The notes under the pieces are model-generated. The model was not told the DNA's origin, did no database searches, and saw only the letters and a program-made list of their open reading frames with translations. 64,000 nucleotides of DNA, taken from positions 32,980 through 96,979 of the forward strand of contig CAMCLK010000014.1 in the NCBI GenBank assembly GCA_945875585.1, in the 5' to 3' direction. This document shows, piece by piece, positions 35,766-45,360 of the stretch. Each line of letters starts with the position of its first letter. Position 1 is the stretch's first letter. The position numbers were made by a program, and so were the translations under genes. This DNA comes from Candidatus Kuenenia stuttgartensis (GTDB lineage Bacteria; Planctomycetota; Planctomycetia; Gemmatales; Gemmataceae).

Positions 35766-36461
35766 TTAGTTGGCGGCCTTCTTGGCCTTGAATTCCTTGA
35801 CATATTTCTCGGGGTTTTCCGCAAAGGCGTCCTTGCAACCGCCGCAGCAGACATAGAAAGTTTCGCCCTTGAAAGAAACCGCTGTGGTACCGGCGCCGCC
35901 GGAAACCACACAAATATTCTTGCTTCCCTTGGCTGCAAGGCTTTCGCCTTCCTTGTTGGCCTGGATGGAATAGACGGAACTGAAGAGTTTGCCGCCGCCA
36001 GAAGCCTTCCTGTACTTCACCAAAAAGCGGATGCCTTCAGCAGCCGTGTTCATGGTGAACTGCTGGCGCTCGTTGGATTTGGCATCGATGCGTTCGAGAG
36101 TGAGGATGTCTTTTTTATAGGTGCCTTCAAATACCTGCTTGGTGCCATCTTTCATGGTCGCGTTGAATTCATAGGCCTTTTTATCGTCGATCCAGCGGAG
36201 TTCGCCGCTTTTCAGATATTTGCCATTGGTTACGTTCAGGGTAAGCCAAGCATCGTCGCCCTTGAAGCGCCAGCCCCAAGCGAAGGTTTCTTTCCAGCCA
36301 GCGGCGTTCTTCTTGCCGTCGGGGTTGCCGTTGCCATTCCACTCGCCAATGAACTCGTGGAGTTGCGAGAGGGCTTCTTTGGATGGATTTTCGGAGCGGG
36401 CAGTGAGGGAAAGCCCCGCGAGGACCGCGCTGCAAATCAACAAACGTACCAAGCTTTTCAT
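35766..36461 (-). CDS. Secreted protein with C-terminal TRASH/YHS-like metal-binding domain
   Basis: 231 residues. Signal peptide MKSLVRLLICSAVLAGLSLT. The middle (residues ~30-140) has a lipocalin-like string of beta strands (FIGEWNGNGNP, AYEFNATMKDGT). The C-terminal 50 residues have ICVVSGG...YVCCGGCKDAFAENPEKYV, the cysteine spacing of a TRASH/YHS domain that binds copper or another soft metal. Role unknown; metal handling in the periplasm is inferred. It starts 64 bases after the EF-G stop and may be read from the same transcript. Confidence 0.72.
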   Translation of the reverse strand: MKSLVRLLICSAVLAGLSLTARSENPSKEALSQLHEFIGEWNGNGNPDGKKNAAGWKETFAWGWRFKGDDAWLTLNVTNGKYLKSGELRWIDDKKAYEFNATMKDGTKQVFEGTYKKDILTLERIDAKSNERQQFTMNTAAEGIRFLVKYRKASGGGKLFSSVYSIQANKEGESLAAKGSKNICVVSGGAGTTAVSFKGETFYVCCGGCKDAFAENPEKYVKEFKAKKAAN

Positions 36462-36525
36462 GGTTTCAGACGCTCCATTGAAAAAGGCACAGGGGCGGCG
36501 TGTAACCGCCCCTGCCGCTGTTCCA

Positions 36526-38652
36526 TTATTTCTTGGCAGGCAGGTCTGCCAACTCTTCTTTGACTTCCTGGTAGTGACTTGGTTCCATCGTAAAGGAAGC
36601 CGTACCACTTGTTGAACCGCGCAGGTCGGTGGTGTACCCGAACAGTTCGGCGAGAGGAACCTGTGCCATGATGGTCACGCGGTTGTTCGCAGTGATGGTT
36701 TCCTGAATGATACCACGCCTACGGGAAACATCGCCTGTGAGCGATCCCATGTACTTTTCAGGAGCAACAACAGCAACCTTCATGATCGGCTCAAGAAGAA
36801 TAATGCCTGCTCGTTCCTGAGCGTCGCGGAAGTTTTCCTTGCCTGCCAGTTTGAAGGCGTCTTGCGAGCTATCAACTGGGTGAATCTTACCATCGACCAG
36901 AATGGCTTCGATATCCACGCAAGGGAACCCGTACTTGGCACCCTTCAGGGTGCTTTCGCGAATACCCTGCTCGACCGAAGGAATGTATTCCTTCGGAACC
37001 ACACCACCAAAGATATTTTCGTCGAAGAAAATATTGTTTGGATCGGCTGGTTCGCCCTCATCTTCGATCTTCTTCTGCCAAACTTCGAGCTCTTCCTTGG
37101 TGAGTGGTTTGTATTTCACCGTGATTACGGCGAACTTTCCACGACCACCCGACTGCTTGATGTAGCGGGTTTCCATTTCAATCGGTTTGGCCAGAGTCTG
37201 GCGGTAAGCCACCATCGGCTTGCCGGTGGCCACTTTCACACCAGGGAACCTGTGGAGTTTATCCACCGATACTTCAAGGTGAAGCTCACCCATACCTGAA
37301 ATGATGAGCTGGTTGGTTTCTGGGTCGGTGTGCGCTTTCAGGGTTGGATCGTCGCGCAGAAGGCGGCCAAGGGCGTCACCCAGCTTGGATTCGTCGTTGA
37401 CCTTATCGGGGATCAAGGCGACGCTGATCACAGGCTTGGGGAAGTTGATCGATTCGAGTGCCACTGGAGCATCGACCGAGCAAAGAGTGTTACCCGTGTA
37501 GGTGGATTTCAAACCAACCACGGCAACAATGATTCCGGGTCCGGCGACTTCCAACTCTTCGCGCTTGTTACCCATCATGCGGTACATGCGACCGATGCGT
37601 TCCTGACGACCATTGGTGGTGTTCAGCACTGTGTCGCTGGGGTGGAGTTCGCCCGAATACACGCGCACATAAACGAGGTCGCCAGTTGGCTCGGAAACCG
37701 TTTTGAAGGCCAAGCCGGAAAAATGATCTTTTGGATCAGGGCTACGCAGGACTTTTTCCTTTTCCTTGCTACGTGGAATCACGCCTTCAACTGGAGGACG
37801 GTCGCTTGGAGCCGGCAACAGGTCGATGACATGGTCGAGCAACTGCTGCACGCCGTGGAAGTTCTTGCTGGAACCGCACACCACTGGGGTGAACAAGCTG
37901 CGCAGGGTGCCTTCACGCAAGGCGGCCTTCAGGAGTTCTTCGGAAACGGGCTTTTCATCGAGAATCAGTTCAGCGACCTCGTCGTTCGCAAGCGATGCCA
38001 TTTCCAGAAGTTCAGCGCGGCGTTGCTCGGCTTCGGCGCGGTGGCTTTCTGGGATTTCTACCAGCGAAAAGTCGACGTTGCGCTTATCTTCCGTGTTGCG
38101 CAGAACAAATTTCATGCGAATCAGATCGATAATGCCTTTGAAATCGGTGTAGGCGCCAACTGGAATGGAGCAAATGGCGGTTTTAGCCAAAAGCTTTTCC
38201 TTCATCTGGCTGATGCAACCGTAGAAATCCGCACCTGTGCGGTCGAGTTTGTTGATGTAGGCGATGCGGGGAACTTTGTACTTGTTGGCCTGAAACCACA
38301 CGGTTTCCGACTGGACTTCCACACCACCAACGGCGCAGAACACACCCACTGCACCGTCAAGAACGCGCAGGGATCGCTCCACTTCAGCGGTGAAGTCCAC
38401 GTGACCGGGGGTATCGATAATGTTGATCTGATTGATGCCCCAGTCCACCGAAACGGCGGCCGAGTTAATCGTGATACCCTTGGCGCGTTCCAGTGGATCG
38501 AAGTCGGTTGTGGTATCGCCGGAGTCCACGTCACCCACTTTGTGCTTGGTACCACTGAAGTAAAGAATACGCTCGGTTGTGGTCGTCTTGCCGGCATCGA
38601 CGTGCGCGATGATGCCGATGTTGCGTACATTGCTGAGGGTGTTGACGGTCAT
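36526..38652 (-). CDS. fusA: Elongation factor G
   Basis: 708 residues, a full five-domain EF-G. GTPase motifs: G1 AHVDAGKTTTTE, G3 DTPGHVDF, G4 NKLD. The sequence just after G1 reads KVGDVDSGDTTTDFDPLE, the form seen in planctomycete EF-G proteins, not the E. coli EVHDGAATMDWM. Later landmarks: ISGMGELHLEVSVDKL and, at the end, TSGTASFTMEPSHYQEV. It moves tRNA and mRNA after peptide transfer. It is not next to rps12/rps7, so it is not in the str operon and may be one of several EF-G copies. Confidence 0.95.
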   Translation of the reverse strand: MTVNTLSNVRNIGIIAHVDAGKTTTTERILYFSGTKHKVGDVDSGDTTTDFDPLERAKGITINSAAVSVDWGINQINIIDTPGHVDFTAEVERSLRVLDGAVGVFCAVGGVEVQSETVWFQANKYKVPRIAYINKLDRTGADFYGCISQMKEKLLAKTAICSIPVGAYTDFKGIIDLIRMKFVLRNTEDKRNVDFSLVEIPESHRAEAEQRRAELLEMASLANDEVAELILDEKPVSEELLKAALREGTLRSLFTPVVCGSSKNFHGVQQLLDHVIDLLPAPSDRPPVEGVIPRSKEKEKVLRSPDPKDHFSGLAFKTVSEPTGDLVYVRVYSGELHPSDTVLNTTNGRQERIGRMYRMMGNKREELEVAGPGIIVAVVGLKSTYTGNTLCSVDAPVALESINFPKPVISVALIPDKVNDESKLGDALGRLLRDDPTLKAHTDPETNQLIISGMGELHLEVSVDKLHRFPGVKVATGKPMVAYRQTLAKPIEMETRYIKQSGGRGKFAVITVKYKPLTKEELEVWQKKIEDEGEPADPNNIFFDENIFGGVVPKEYIPSVEQGIRESTLKGAKYGFPCVDIEAILVDGKIHPVDSSQDAFKLAGKENFRDAQERAGIILLEPIMKVAVVAPEKYMGSLTGDVSRRRGIIQETITANNRVTIMAQVPLAELFGYTTDLRGSTSGTASFTMEPSHYQEVKEELADLPAKK

Positions 38653-38829
38653 GATCGTTACAGGTGCCGGAAAACCGGCCTCTCCGGGTGATGAAAAAAC
38701 GCTCCGGGACAGCTTAAGCCAACCCGAAGCGAAGGGGGGGTGAAGCCTCTTCACCTAAATATAAAAATATCTTATGCGAACCAAGGCACTGTCGGCGAGG
38801 CCAATTCCACGCTTTGCCCTCATGAAGAG

Positions 38830-39843
38830 TTAGCGAAGGGCCAAACGGACCGGTTCAGATGAGCCGTTTGCGGCTACCGTGCTGACGAATCGATTGCCTT
38901 CACGGCTGGATAGGTAGACGTTCCAAGTACCTGCTGGCACCTGAGCGCTGAACCGACCCAGAGCGTCGGTGGAAACTGGAACTTGAACGTTTCCTTTGCC
39001 GACAAGCCAAAGGCTGGCGTTGCTGACCGGCCGATTGCTTGTTCCCGTCAGTTGGCCCTGAACCGGAACAAGAAGATTGTTCGAGGCGATTCGATCTGGG
39101 CGTGGTAATGGGGCTGGTTGGGGCGCAGCGCCACGGTTGAACGAGGCGCCGGGCGATCGTGTTTCGTTAATTCCAGGCGCCATTGGGGGAATAGAACGCT
39201 GTTCGCCCACGGATGGAGCAATTGGAGCCAGCGGTGGAGGAGCGGTTGCTGGAGCCATTGGGGCTGGTGGAGCAGCGATGGCGGGTGCTACTGGACCAGC
39301 TTGGGGAATGTTCTGGATTGGAGCACCGGTCGTCGTTGTGCAGCAAGTTGTTACAGGCTGGTAGTAGTACGACAAACGGTAACTTGTAACGGGCTGATTG
39401 TAGCACCGCTCAACATACGAGGTCACAGGCGATTGCTGTGCTTTCAGTGCGTAAGACGTTTGCTGGGTTGAAACAGGCTTATAACTGCACGAGCAGGGGT
39501 CGTAGTAGTAGCTGGTCCGGCACTGAGTGACCGGCTCGTAGTAGTAGCTTGTGCGGTACGTGGTTACTGGTTCGTAGTAACTTTTACGTTCGTAAGAGGT
39601 TACTGGTTCGTAGTAACTGCGTTGAACGTAGTTGGTGGAGCATTGCTGCGAAGAGTTGCCATCGGCTAAGACTTGCGCGGGTGCAGCAGCCACTGGGGGT
39701 TGGTAATAGGAAGTGCTCGACTGTTGGGACTTGCAGTTCCAACAGGTCACTTGGAACACGTTGTTCCAAGCTGCCTCCGCGCTGCCGGCTGACCAAACAA
39801 CCAGCGCGCATGCAAGGAGCGAGGTCGGGGAAAGACATTTCAT
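38830..39843 (-). CDS. Secreted Tyr-rich YYEPVT-repeat protein
   Basis: 337 residues. Signal peptide MKCLSPTSLLACALVVWSAG. Residues ~70-180 repeat units such as YYEPVTSYERKS, YYEPVTTYRTS, YYYEPVTQCRTS and YYYDPCSCSYKPV, rich in Tyr and Cys. A Pro/Ala-rich linker follows, then a C-terminal domain (LVPVQGQLTGTSNRPV...VYLSSREGNRF) that resembles a carboxypeptidase-regulatory-type beta sandwich. Tyr/Cys cross-linking in the envelope is a guess. GGGAG precedes; an adjacent ATG at 39846 is an equal start. Confidence 0.72.
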   Translation of the reverse strand: MKCLSPTSLLACALVVWSAGSAEAAWNNVFQVTCWNCKSQQSSTSYYQPPVAAAPAQVLADGNSSQQCSTNYVQRSYYEPVTSYERKSYYEPVTTYRTSYYYEPVTQCRTSYYYDPCSCSYKPVSTQQTSYALKAQQSPVTSYVERCYNQPVTSYRLSYYYQPVTTCCTTTTGAPIQNIPQAGPVAPAIAAPPAPMAPATAPPPLAPIAPSVGEQRSIPPMAPGINETRSPGASFNRGAAPQPAPLPRPDRIASNNLLVPVQGQLTGTSNRPVSNASLWLVGKGNVQVPVSTDALGRFSAQVPAGTWNVYLSSREGNRFVSTVAANGSSEPVRLALR

Positions 39844-40059
39844 CATTGGGCTCCCGTGACGGTTGCGAGGCAACTCAAGCAAAGACAATCAACTGACGTC
39901 GCGCTTCAGAAGCTTCACATACCCTTACGTTAAAACCCGGAAACCTCATTTGACAATCGGGGGAACCCTAAAAATGAGCGTTAATGATGAACATGGCCGT
40001 CATAACCGGAACAATGAGACCTCTTTCCCCTTCCGAGCCGTGCGATTGAAAAAAATTCC

Positions 40060-40587
40060 TCAAGCTATGGTTATTTTTTTCAGAACAGCGATCGCTGCTT
40101 CGTAGTTGGGGTGATTCGTGACTTCTGGCACATATTCAGCGTGGGCGATGGTTCCGTCTTGTGCCACAACAAACACAGCGCGTGTCAAAAGTGGAAGTGG
40201 AAGGCCTTCGATGAGAACGCCGTAGTTCAGGCCAAACGAATGGTTGTGGGTATCGGAAAGGGTGATGGTGTTGGTAATGCCTTCTGCAGTGCAAAACCGC
40301 CCCTGGGCAAAAGGAAGGTCCAAAGACACTGTGTAGCTGGCAACGCTATCGCCCAAAGCCTTGAGATCTTCGGAGAAGCGTTTGGTTTGCTGGCTGCAAA
40401 CGCCCGTGTCGAGTGATGGTACAACGCTGAAAATCCGTGCTTTGGCGGGGGTATCGTTCAAGCGGACGGCGTCGAGTCCTTTGAGGCAGGTGAAATCGGG
40501 CGCTTTGGCACCCAGCGACAGTTTGGGGCCAACAAGAGCAATGGGGTTGTTCTTGAATGTAACTTCACCGGTACGCTTGATAACCAT
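40060..40587 (-). CDS. tpx: Thiol peroxidase (atypical 2-Cys peroxiredoxin)
   Basis: 175 residues. The peroxidatic cysteine is in SLDTGVCSQQTKRF and the resolving cysteine in GRFCTAEGI, the spacing of Tpx. The N-terminal VIKRTGEVTFKNNPIAL and C-terminal NYEAAIAVLKKI fit the family. It reduces peroxides using thioredoxin. GGAG lies about 8 bases before the ATG. Confidence 0.95.
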   Translation of the reverse strand: MVIKRTGEVTFKNNPIALVGPKLSLGAKAPDFTCLKGLDAVRLNDTPAKARIFSVVPSLDTGVCSQQTKRFSEDLKALGDSVASYTVSLDLPFAQGRFCTAEGITNTITLSDTHNHSFGLNYGVLIEGLPLPLLTRAVFVVAQDGTIAHAEYVPEVTNHPNYEAAIAVLKKITIA

Positions 40588-40724
40588 GTTCGATTACTCC
40601 AGAAACTGAACGTAAGTTAGATACTCCTTAAGTCTAGGGAATTCCAGCGTTACGCCACCTCTCTGGAGGTGCCCGAGTTGGTGCATTTTTTTAATTGTCT
40701 GAAGGAACTCAACGGGTGCCGCAA

Positions 40725-40946
40725 CTAACTGCTTTGATTGTCTTGACACATGGTCATTGGGAATTTGTCGCACGATTGGCAAGTTGGATGACTTGAAATC
40801 ATCTGGCGCAGTAGCTCGCCTAGGGTTTGTCCCGAGCGGGATGCTTGGCGTTCAAGAGCCGCTGCCTTGGGAGCAGGAATCAGAAATGAAACTTCCGTTA
40901 CTTCTGAGCCAGATTGAGAAAAAAGAGAGTTGGGGTTATGGCTCAT
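40725..40946 (-). CDS. Small ribbon-helix-helix-like protein
   Basis: 73 residues. The stretch EVSFLIPAPKAAALERQASRSG followed by TLGELLRQMI has the strand-helix-helix pattern of ribbon-helix-helix DNA-binding proteins. The tail has a Cys-x2-Cys pair and a third Cys. aaagg lies 8 bases before the ATG. It stands alone between tpx and the sulfotransferase gene, so no target can be inferred. Confidence 0.5.
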   Translation of the reverse strand: MSHNPNSLFSQSGSEVTEVSFLIPAPKAAALERQASRSGQTLGELLRQMISSHPTCQSCDKFPMTMCQDNQSS

Positions 40947-41109
40947 GATCGCAACCTTTCAATGCAGACGGATTTTTCACATCACCGTTCGAAGACAATT
41001 AATCATACGCAAAAAACAGTAGACAACCGTATTATTCTTGGATCATTCACGGTCCAAGTAAACATATTTTCTGAACTGTAACGCTATTTTAACAATACTT
41101 CCGGGAAAT

Positions 41110-42249
41110 TTAACCTCGGGAATATCCTTGCCGATCGATGATGGCTCCCCATCGGTGGGTGATTTCCTCAGCCAGTTGCGGCTGCAAAGCTTGGAATTGA
41201 TTGCGCTTATACCCGCTGCGAAGGGATAGTACGGTGGACAGTCGCGAAGATATGAGCCCAAAATCTCCAAGCGCAAGCTTCGTGTACAAACCCTCTATTG
41301 TTTTTAGGGGGTGAGCCATCAGGTCTTCATAGCGGCATTCTGCCCATTGGCTATCAGGTACCAAGTGTGCAGTCGCCTCTAGGCGCGTGTGCATGTGCTC
41401 AAACATGTAGAAGACCCTGTCTTCGAGAACCGACTGATTTGGCTTTTGCAAACCGTGGGCGCGTGACAATGAGCGCCAAAGGTGAACGGTTGAAGGGTAA
41501 AGATCGTAAGGATCGCGGATCATGTGAATGAACCGTGCTCCCGGAAACAGTTTCAGCAGCAATGGTATGCGCCATGTATGCGTAGGCGATTTAAGAACCA
41601 TTCTTCCCGGCATGGCTACTTGGCACTGCCTGAGGAATTGCAAGAACAGATTGGTCCACCGGCGCTGGAGGCGAACGGGGAGAGAGTCGATTTCCAATTC
41701 AGCCGGGTCCCAAGATGCCTCATTGGGGAATGCGATCGTTCGGTAGGGAGATGGCGCCCCGAGCATCAGTAAGGCAAATTCGTCTTCTTGAGGTTTTTCC
41801 CAGCCGGTTTCCATGCCGTCCATGGGACGTTTTTGGGGCAACATCCAGTCGAGATAAGGCTTGAATAGCTTTTCGGTCATCAAGAAATGATTGGGGTCCA
41901 TGCACCTGTAGGTTGTCGGGTAGGAGTGGCGCGGATCTTCGACGAGGAGTTCGTGCAAAAGAGTTGTCCCGGTCCGCCAGTGGCCAATAATAAAAACCGG
42001 TGGTGGGTCAATGGTGGGTTTTGCACTGAGTGGTTCCAGAAATGCGTTTTGAACCAATCCGAGCAAAGAATGAGTGCAGCTGACAGCAGAAGCAACGGCC
42101 GCGATTCCCCAATACTTTGGGTGAATCCGCCCCCGAGCCTTCATCACCATGCTCCACCACGCCGTGGCATTGCATCCATGCCACATACGAGGGGCGTAGG
42201 GACGTGTGGCGTTGGAGGGTGGTGGCACGCGCACAGGCTGAATTGTCAT
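41110..42249 (-). CDS. Sulfotransferase
   Basis: About 379 residues. The PAPS-binding P-loop-like motif is PVFIIGHWRTGTTLLHELL and the 3'-phosphate-binding region FPGARFIHMIRDPYDLYPS, preceded by KSPTHTWR. It moves sulfate from PAPS to a hydroxyl on an unknown acceptor (glycan, lipid or small molecule). Two in-frame starts lie close together (42249, 42261) with no clear ribosome site. Confidence 0.85.
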   Translation of the reverse strand: MTIQPVRVPPPSNATRPYAPRMWHGCNATAWWSMVMKARGRIHPKYWGIAAVASAVSCTHSLLGLVQNAFLEPLSAKPTIDPPPVFIIGHWRTGTTLLHELLVEDPRHSYPTTYRCMDPNHFLMTEKLFKPYLDWMLPQKRPMDGMETGWEKPQEDEFALLMLGAPSPYRTIAFPNEASWDPAELEIDSLPVRLQRRWTNLFLQFLRQCQVAMPGRMVLKSPTHTWRIPLLLKLFPGARFIHMIRDPYDLYPSTVHLWRSLSRAHGLQKPNQSVLEDRVFYMFEHMHTRLEATAHLVPDSQWAECRYEDLMAHPLKTIEGLYTKLALGDFGLISSRLSTVLSLRSGYKRNQFQALQPQLAEEITHRWGAIIDRQGYSRG

Positions 42250-42311
42250 GAGCACGACCAATGGATCGGGTGGAAACCTCGGTCACCCGCACCGATTCCC
42301 CCGGAGTGTCC

Positions 42312-42340
42312 TTGCTCATGGGGGTGCAGTCAGCTATTGT
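42312..42340 (+). promoter_or_regulatory. Possible promoter of the initiator tRNA gene
   Basis: TTGCTC at 42312 and TATTGT at 42335 with a 17-base spacer lie 15 bases before the tRNA. Both boxes match the sigma-70 consensus at four of six positions. Confidence 0.35.
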
Positions 42341-42354
42341 AATGGAGTCATGGA

Positions 42355-42426
42355 CGCGGCGTGGAGCAGAGGCAGCTCGCCAGGCTCATAACCTGGAGGT
42401 CGTAGGTTCGAATCCTGCCGCCGCAA
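42355..42426 (+). tRNA. Initiator tRNA-fMet (CAT anticodon)
   Basis: All four arms fold: acceptor cgcggcg/cgccgca, D stem gagc/gctc, anticodon stem ccagg/cctgg with loop ctcataa, T arm gtagg-ttcgaat-cctgc. Two initiator hallmarks are present: the C1-A72 mismatch at the end of the acceptor and the A11-U24 pair in the D stem. The CCA end is not encoded. Unusually, the anticodon stem has A29-U41 where initiators nearly always have three successive G-C pairs (29-41, 30-40, 31-39). A strong terminator follows. Confidence 0.93.
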
Positions 42427-42438
42427 CTAAATAAAAAA

Positions 42439-42467
42439 GGGAACGCTGCAAAGCGTTCCCTTTTTTT
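42439..42467 (+). terminator. Rho-independent terminator of the tRNA gene
   Basis: A 9-bp stem (gggaacgct with agcgttccc), GCAA loop, then seven Ts, starting 13 bases after the tRNA. Confidence 0.93.
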
Positions 42468-42695
42468 GTTTATCAGTCACCTGGGCGGGATCCCGATCCA
42501 GAACAATCGAATTGGGAAATACTGAATCTGCTTCTTACCCATTACAGCAGTTCTACTCTGGTCCGACGGCTACTGATCGCCATGGTGCCAAATTTGCTGG
42601 CGTGCAAACTGTTGATGGTGATTGTGTCTGCTTGACACTGCGCAAATACGATAATAGGTTGAAAGGTCATTCATTTTTTTTACAGGAGGTTCATG

Positions 42696-43631
42696 ATGCG
42701 CTCACAACAACGAAGCGCGTTCACCCTTATAGAGTTACTTGTGGTGATCGCCATTATTGCAGTTCTTATTGGCCTCCTCGTGCCTGCTGTGCAAAAGGTT
42801 CGTGAGGCAGCCAACCGTATGCAGTGCACCAATAACCTCAAGCAGATCAGTTTAGCCTGCCATGGTTTTCAGGATGCCATGGGAAAGTTGCCTGACATGT
42901 ATCAGGAGACCCCCTTGCCTCGTGGGCCATTGTTCTTCCTCATTTTGCCCTACATCGAGCAGGACGCCCTCTACAAGACTTCCAATTCCGATGCTTACTT
43001 CCAGATTCCAACCACGGGTGGCTTAACTCGGATGGCCAACACGTACCCCATTAAAACCTATTTCTGTCCCACCGATGCCACATGGCCAACAGCCGGTATC
43101 TGGCAGCCAGGCTGGGTTGGCAATGAAGATACTGCCGGCCTTTGGATGCCCGGAAATTATGCGGGAAACTTTCAGGTGTTTGGAAATCCTGCGGGAGGTA
43201 ACGATGTTACTAGAAACATGAACTCGGCTCTCAAGCTGTCCACAGTGACTGATGGCACATCCAATACTGTTTTCTTTGCCGAAAAATTCCGCACCTGCAA
43301 CCAGAACTATGCGCCCTTGTGGGGCCATGGGCGTTGGAACGTGTCTTACATGCCTATTTTTGCCTATGGAACGGCCAACGGAGCAACTGGTTACACCAAC
43401 TCCAGCGTGTTTGCTGGGGTGGTTGGCGCTAATTCAAAGTTTCAGTCGGTTCCCATGCAACAATGGAGTACGGCCTGTAATCCAGCGCTGACGCAGTCGA
43501 TTCACACTTCGGCCATTATGGTGGGTATGGGTGACGGCAGCGTGCGCAGTGTGAACGCGAGCGTAACAGGTGCTACTTGGTGGAGTGCCCTCACTCCTAT
43601 TGGTGGCGAAGTTGCAGGATCCGATTGGTAA
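42696..43631 (+). CDS. DUF1559 pseudopilin-like secreted protein
   Basis: About 311 residues. Leader [19 protein letters not shown] with the FTLIE processing site, then the hydrophobic helix and [20 protein letters not shown]. The C-terminal [15 protein letters not shown] is the usual family end. ggagg lies 6 bases before ATG 42696 (3 before the adjacent ATG 42693). A small lipoprotein gene follows after 24 bases. Role unknown, as for the other two members in this window. Confidence 0.9.
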   Translation: MRSQQRSAFTLIELLVVIAIIAVLIGLLVPAVQKVREAANRMQCTNNLKQISLACHGFQDAMGKLPDMYQETPLPRGPLFFLILPYIEQDALYKTSNSDAYFQIPTTGGLTRMANTYPIKTYFCPTDATWPTAGIWQPGWVGNEDTAGLWMPGNYAGNFQVFGNPAGGNDVTRNMNSALKLSTVTDGTSNTVFFAEKFRTCNQNYAPLWGHGRWNVSYMPIFAYGTANGATGYTNSSVFAGVVGANSKFQSVPMQQWSTACNPALTQSIHTSAIMVGMGDGSVRSVNASVTGATWWSALTPIGGEVAGSDW

Positions 43632-43655
43632 ACCTGACCAGAATCTGGAGAAAAC

Positions 43656-43847
43656 GTGAAACGATTCATGATGATTGTGGTGTTGATATCCGTCGTTGCT
43701 GGTTGCGGTGGCGACGCTGGTAAGGGAGCCAATCCTGGTGTTCCAGTTGAATGGAATAAAAGTCCGGATGCTCCCAAGGGGTACGGCGATCCATCGAAGA
43801 GCGTATCGACCGGTCGGCCGGAGAAGGGCGGCCCCAAGGGCAAGTGA
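43656..43847 (+). CDS. Small lipoprotein paired with the DUF1559 gene
   Basis: 63 residues: lipoprotein signal RFMMIVVLISVVAGC with lipobox VAGC, then a short mature peptide rich in Gly, Pro and Lys (SPDAPKGYGDPSKS, PEKGGPKGK). GTG start with ggag 6 bases upstream. It is in the same transcript as the DUF1559 gene and ends before a strong terminator. No function can be read. Confidence 0.65.
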   Translation: MKRFMMIVVLISVVAGCGGDAGKGANPGVPVEWNKSPDAPKGYGDPSKSVSTGRPEKGGPKGK

Positions 43848-43934
43848 TGCAGGTTGATGTGCCATTTTTGCAGTTCGTAATGCTAGATGTTGCGAACTGT
43901 TTCTTTTGATGGTAAATGCGTTCTTAAAAAAGTT

Positions 43935-43975
43935 AAAGGGCGGGATTGTGCTTGGCACAATCCCGCCCTTTTGTT
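43935..43975. terminator. Bidirectional rho-independent terminator
   Basis: A 17-bp stem (aaagggcgggattgtgc with gcacaatcccgcccttt) and a 3-base loop, with Ts after it on the plus strand and an A-rich run before it. It separates the plus-strand lipoprotein gene from the minus-strand one ending at 43992. Confidence 0.92.
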
Positions 43976-43991
43976 TTCGAAGTCGATTGAA

Positions 43992-44411
43992 TCAGGGGAT
44001 AGCCAAGGGAGCGATTTCGTTTTTCGGTTGCGCCTCGATTTTAGCCCGCAGGGGAGACGATTGGGGTTTGGTATAAGTTGCTGGAATTTGCGGAGGCTTT
44101 CCCTTCGGTCTCATCAGGGGAGAATTCACAGGTTCGTACAGCAGGGTGACCTTGTAATCGCCAGCAGGGCCGCCATCGTAGGCCTCGTGGCTTGTCAGCC
44201 GAAACTTACCTTCATTATCAGTGGTGGCCGAGGGGCGAAGCGAATCTGGCTTGCTGTCCACTGGGTGGAACAGCACAAAAACATTCGCCGCAGGCTGCCC
44301 GTTGATCAGTAATTTTCCCTCGGTTGGGTATACCGGTGTGCGCCCATTGGCGCATCCGGATGCGGCTAAAATTATGGTCAGAAATGGCAAAAGCAGCAGG
44401 TTAATTCGCAT
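43992..44411 (-). CDS. Lipoprotein with carboxypeptidase-regulatory-like fold
   Basis: 139 residues. Lipoprotein signal [16 protein letters not shown]. The mature part begins [25 protein letters not shown] and continues [13 protein letters not shown]...[10 protein letters not shown], the pattern of the small transthyretin/carboxypeptidase-regulatory-like lipoproteins that are abundant in planctomycetes. Its ATG overlaps the end of the DUF1559 gene by 11 bases, so the two are coupled. Role unknown. Confidence 0.78.
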   Translation of the reverse strand: MRINLLLLPFLTIILAASGCANGRTPVYPTEGKLLINGQPAANVFVLFHPVDSKPDSLRPSATTDNEGKFRLTSHEAYDGGPAGDYKVTLLYEPVNSPLMRPKGKPPQIPATYTKPQSSPLRAKIEAQPKNEIAPLAIP

Positions 44412-45360
44412 CGGTAATCACCTCGCCGTTGGACTTCGTAATCATGAAGCACAGCGTGCTTGCGGCAACGCTAGATGACATAAAGCGAACTGACCCATCG
44501 CATAACAGCACATTGGCACCACCAGAATGAAAACTGTAAAGGCCGCGACCTGTGCTACCTAGAGGTTCAGAGTTGGTGCAACCGATCACACATGTTCCGG
44601 GACTCACGGTGCCGGTTGTGTCTGATCCGCTGAGCCAGTTTTCTCCTGAGAAGGGATCGCCCCAACCACCTCCCTGTTCGGTGTTGGCGGAAACTTTCTT
44701 ACCTTGGGCCCACATATCGTTTTTACCGGCTATCTCGCCCAACAAAACGGTGTTGGATGTTCCATCCGTCAAGGCTGCCATGGGTGTCTTGGCGTTTGCC
44801 GAAAGCGCCCCTGAACGCGATGAACCGGAAACAGTGCCAGCCACCAGAGTCCACAGGCTTCCCATTACCCCCGTGGTGACATGGTAATCAGATACAGCAG
44901 CCTGAAAGGTTGGTAAGCCGTATGCCCCGGAAAGGGCTGTCGGGCAGGTGTAAATACGGGTGGCACCTGCATAAGACGGGCACTGAAAGGTTTTGACGGG
45001 TGTAGCCACCACGGTTGCATTGGCGCCAACTGCAAAAATCTGGTTCAGGTTATATTGCTTGAAAAGGTTTTCCTGCTCGATGTAAGGCAGTAGGTAAACG
45101 CCCCATGCATGAGCATTAGGTGCGGGCGTGGTCACGAATTGGTAGGAGTTTGGAAAAGAATCTCCATTGGATCCTGCATACCCATGAAATGCCAAGCCGA
45201 GTTGCTTGAGGCCGTTCTGGCACGACATCCTATTGGCGGCTTCTCGAACCTTTTGCACTGCGGGAACCAGTAGGCCGATAAGCACAGCGATAATAGCAAT
45301 GACGACAAGCAGTTCGATCAGCGTGAAGCCGCGACGAGCCTTCGAATGGTACAGATGCAT
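44401..45360 (-). CDS. DUF1559 pseudopilin-like secreted protein
   Basis: About 319 residues. Leader [20 protein letters not shown], then the hydrophobic helix and [20 protein letters not shown]. The C-terminal [21 protein letters not shown] is the H-x9-DG type end of the family. The ATG at 45360 has aaaggag 6 bases upstream. Third DUF1559 gene of the window; a small lipoprotein gene overlaps its end. Confidence 0.9.
   Translation of the reverse strand: MHLYHSKARRGFTLIELLVVIAIIAVLIGLLVPAVQKVREAANRMSCQNGLKQLGLAFHGYAGSNGDSFPNSYQFVTTPAPNAHAWGVYLLPYIEQENLFKQYNLNQIFAVGANATVVATPVKTFQCPSYAGATRIYTCPTALSGAYGLPTFQAAVSDYHVTTGVMGSLWTLVAGTVSGSSRSGALSANAKTPMAALTDGTSNTVLLGEIAGKNDMWAQGKKVSANTEQGGGWGDPFSGENWLSGSDTTGTVSPGTCVIGCTNSEPLGSTGRGLYSFHSGGANVLLCDGSVRFMSSSVAASTLCFMITKSNGEVITDAN

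Noticed and set aside
37330..38691. 453-codon open frame antisense to fusA
   Set aside because: It mirrors the codon bias of fusA, has no family motif, and EF-G on the other strand is certain.
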